Shown: positions 3,176 to 5,293 of the stretch, in pieces
Numbering within the stretch: the stretch's first letter is position 1
Layout: each line of letters starts with the position of its first letter
Assembly: GCA_902490095.1 (NCBI GenBank)
Contig: CABUCQ010000134.1
Span: forward strand, 1 to 5,293
DNA: 5,293 bases
Reading direction: 5' to 3'
DNA from: an uncultured Collinsella sp.
GTDB lineage: Bacteria > Actinomycetota > Coriobacteriia > Coriobacteriales > Coriobacteriaceae
Made by a program: the position numbers and the translations under genes
Notes under the pieces: model-generated
Databases searched by the model: none
Told to the model about the DNA's origin: nothing
Seen by the model: the letters and a program-made list of their open reading frames with translations, nothing else

Positions 3176-5293
3176 TTAGCTGATTCCCACAAACATGCAG
3201 CCCGAGGTCGCCCCGCGCAGACGGGCGGCGGGCTTACGGCCCGCCTGCGCCGCTTCGACGGCACGACGGACGCGGGCGACGGCACGGCTCACCTCATCCG
3301 TCTCGAGCAACGTTCCGTCAACCATGAGACGACGCACACCGGCATCGAGCAGCTGAGGAACCTGCGGCGTGAGGTCGATGGGGTAGGCATCGTACAGGCG
3401 AGAGCGGCCGTGGATGTCGGTGCGGACGGGCATGACCTTTCCGTCGATATTCTTGAGCGAGAGCTTGCGGGCGCGCAGACGGCAGTTGACACAATCGTGG
3501 ATGCAGCCGTTGGCAACCTGCAGAATGCAGTGTTCGCTCGTCATAACGCGCGGACGGCCAAAGACGGTGATGCCCAGAGCCGCGGGCGCGGCGGCGCCGA
3601 GCGAGGCAATCTCGTCGAGCGTGATCTCGGGCGAGAGCCAAAATGCGCCGGCTCCGCGCTCGGCAAGCGCCTCCATGCAGGGTATGTTGTGCACCGGCAG
3701 GCAAGAGCGAATCTCGGCCGTGGCGCCGGCATGCGCGGCTACGGCGAGCTCGGAGATATTGCCGACGGCGACGGTGGCTCCGGCATTGATCCAAGGATCG
3801 ACGCGCTCGTGGTCGACGGCGCGGCAGACCTCGTCGAGTACGGGCACGATACCCTGCTCAAATGCATCGGCAGGGGAGAGTCCGACAGCCTCGAGCGCGT
3901 CGGTGGTCATATAGATGCGCGTTGCACCCTCCGCGCGGGCTGCCTCGGCGGCCTCGAGCGAGGTGACGGTGGCGCAGATCTGCGGCTCGTCGCGGTAGTG
4001 CTTGGGCATGGGGCGCGTACATTTGTCGAGCACCGGCAACTCGAGCGTTTTTGCGCGCTCCTCGTACGGTGCCAGAATGGCCTCTTCCAGCGCCTTACAA
4101 GCGGCGGCGCGCACCTTGTGCACGGCGGAGAAGCCCATGCCGCAGCCGGCGTCGAGCGAAACGTCAAAGCTCGCAGCCTCAAAGGGCGAGGAACCCATAC
4201 GGCCCACATGCTCAACCAGGTCTGCCGCCTCGACGGCGCGAGTCTTGGCGGCCTCGACGGTGAAGCCTGTGGCGGTGGCGGCGAGCGCGGGGTTGTCACA
4301 GCAGGTGAGTGTGACGGTAAACGGCTCGCCCAGGCGCGCCACGACGGACACATCAACAGCTCGGCGGCGCAGCACATCGCGCTTGAGCGCGGCGCCGGCG
4401 GCGTCGATGGCACGCTGACTGCGAATCACGCGGACGCGGCAGCCCTCGGGCATGCTGCGGGGTACGCGACATTCGATGATGTCGCCCGCGGCGGCATCAT
4501 CGGCGGCAATGGTGGTCAGGAATTGGTCGAACTCATCGTCGTGGCGAAGCTCCAGCAGGTCGCCCTTGCCCACGGGCTCAAACAGCTCAATACGGGCGAT
4601 GGCGGCACGGCGACGGCGGTCGTCGGGCTTGAGGCCGCGCACATCGCGGTTGGCCGGGCGGCTGCCCAGCACCGTGCCCACGATCTGGCCGCGGTTGTTG
4701 GAACGCTCGTAGCTCATCATCTCGTCGCCCGAGGTGCCGTCCTGATAGGCGTGCGTAAAGTCGCGGTTGAAGCAGCGCTTGAGCTGGCGCTGGCGGGCGG
4801 CTTCCTCGTCCTTGGCAACGGCGGCTCCGGATAGCATGTCGTCAATTTCGTGACGATACACATCAACGATGGAGTACACGTAATCGGGTGCCTTCATGCG
4901 GCCCTCGAGCTTGAGCGATGCGGCGCCGGCGTCATACAGACGGCGAACAAGCTGTGAGGTGTTGGTGTCACGCGGGCACAGCGCGCGCTCGCGACCGGCA
5001 GGGGAGAGCGCGCGACCGTTCTCGTCGATCAACTCGTAGGGCAGGCGGCAGGGCTGGGCGCACATGCCGCGGTTGGCCGATCGTCCCGCCATGGCAAAGC
5101 TCGACAGCAGGCACAGGCCCGAGTAGCAAAAGCAGATGGCGCCATGGCTGAAGACCTCAAGGTCCACATCGGGCGCGGCGTCGTGAATGGCGGCGATTTC
5201 GTCGATGGAGAGCTCGCGCGAGAGAGTCACGCGGTCGGCGCCCTGCTCACGGCACCAAAGGGTTCCGCGGTCGTCGTGGATGTTCGCCTGGGT
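3176..5293 (-). CDS. Peptidase U32 family protein, long form (5' end outside the window)
   Basis: The frame is open to the window edge, giving 705 visible residues; the GTG at 5230 is not the true start because family sequence (QANIHDDRGTLWCREQGADR) continues upstream of it. Numbering from the edge, the U32 signature covers about 45-86: EVFSHGAICFCYSGLC, GRSANRG and CAQPCR, with Cys54-x6-Cys61-x16-Cys78-x3-Cys82 as likely iron-sulfur ligands. KLEGRMKAPDYV (128-139) is a further family block. Residues about 170-410 fit the DUF3656-type middle region (FNRDFTHAY, MMSYERSNNRG, VGRMGSSPFEA). Residues about 437-640 repeat the barrel in diverged form and carry Cys589, 597, 601 and 604. Despite the name, characterised relatives (RlhA, TrhP, UbiU/UbiV) are hydroxylation factors acting on rRNA, tRNA or quinone precursors. 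An RNA-modification role fits the pseudouridine synthase gene 15 nt downstream, but the substrate is inferred, not shown. Confidence 0.9.
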   Translation of the reverse strand, partial: TQANIHDDRGTLWCREQGADRVTLSRELSIDEIAAIHDAAPDVDLEVFSHGAICFCYSGLCLLSSFAMAGRSANRGMCAQPCRLPYELIDENGRALSPAGRERALCPRDTNTSQLVRRLYDAGAASLKLEGRMKAPDYVYSIVDVYRHEIDDMLSGAAVAKDEEAARQRQLKRCFNRDFTHAYQDGTSGDEMMSYERSNNRGQIVGTVLGSRPANRDVRGLKPDDRRRRAAIARIELFEPVGKGDLLELRHDDEFDQFLTTIAADDAAAGDIIECRVPRSMPEGCRVRVIRSQRAIDAAGAALKRDVLRRRAVDVSVVARLGEPFTVTLTCCDNPALAATATGFTVEAAKTRAVEAADLVEHVGRMGSSPFEAASFDVSLDAGCGMGFSAVHKVRAAACKALEEAILAPYEERAKTLELPVLDKCTRPMPKHYRDEPQICATVTSLEAAEAARAEGATRIYMTTDALEAVGLSPADAFEQGIVPVLDEVCRAVDHERVDPWINAGATVAVGNISELAVAAHAGATAEIRSCLPVHNIPCMEALAERGAGAFWLSPEITLDEIASLGAAAPAALGITVFGRPRVMTSEHCILQVANGCIHDCVNCRLRARKLSLKNIDGKVMPVRTDIHGRSRLYDAYPIDLTPQVPQLLDAGVRRLMVDGTLLETDEVSRAVARVRRAVEAAQAGRKPAARLRGATSGCMFVGIS

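Noticed and set aside
3410..4834. Plus-strand open frame of 474 codons
   Set aside because: It is antisense to the U32 gene, whose conserved motifs are unmistakable; the frame is open because of GC-rich third positions and shows no family motif or ribosome binding site.
3176..5230. U32 gene starting at the GTG at 5230
   Set aside because: The frame stays open to the window edge and the upstream residues match both the family and the internal duplicate, so the GTG codon is internal.

Overview
The window looks like chromosomal DNA from a high-GC Gram-positive gut-type bacterium, most likely a coriobacterium (Collinsella/Olsenella-like). This rests on the codon style, the long GC-rich antisense shadow frames, and the combination of a DeoR-type regulator, a Gfo/Idh/MocA dehydrogenase and a long U32 protein. 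No marker gene fixes the genus, so this is an inference.

Layout. Positions 1-293 are an AT-richer non-coding leader with several phased and palindromic motifs (TGCG steps, two ACCGTTTA sites 21 bp apart, nested dyads). It precedes a plus-strand two-gene operon: a Gfo/Idh/MocA-family oxidoreductase (294-1373) and, 3 nt later, a DeoR/GlpR-family repressor (1377-2123). A strong hairpin terminator (2163-2199) ends this operon. The convergent intergenic region then holds a compact repeat array (2215-2432): six copies of a 16-nt motif in alternating orientation every 39-41 nt, which is the same as three 57-nt palindromic units 80-81 nt apart. A second hairpin (2481-2498) adjoins the end of the minus-strand operon.

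The minus strand, read from right to left, carries a long peptidase-U32-family protein (5293-3176, its start outside the window) followed after 15 nt by an S4-less RluA-family pseudouridine synthase (3160-2501, GTG start). U32 relatives with known roles are RNA or quinone hydroxylation factors rather than proteases, so this pair is plausibly an RNA-modification operon. The plus-strand pair is plausibly a self-regulated sugar or polyol oxidation unit in which the DeoR protein senses a phosphorylated sugar.

The least explained element is the 218-nt alternating repeat array. Its substitutions nearly all keep base pairing in plus-strand RNA (G.U wobbles), which hints that it is, or was, selected as a transcribed structure. 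The four protein families are recognisable; their exact substrates are not.
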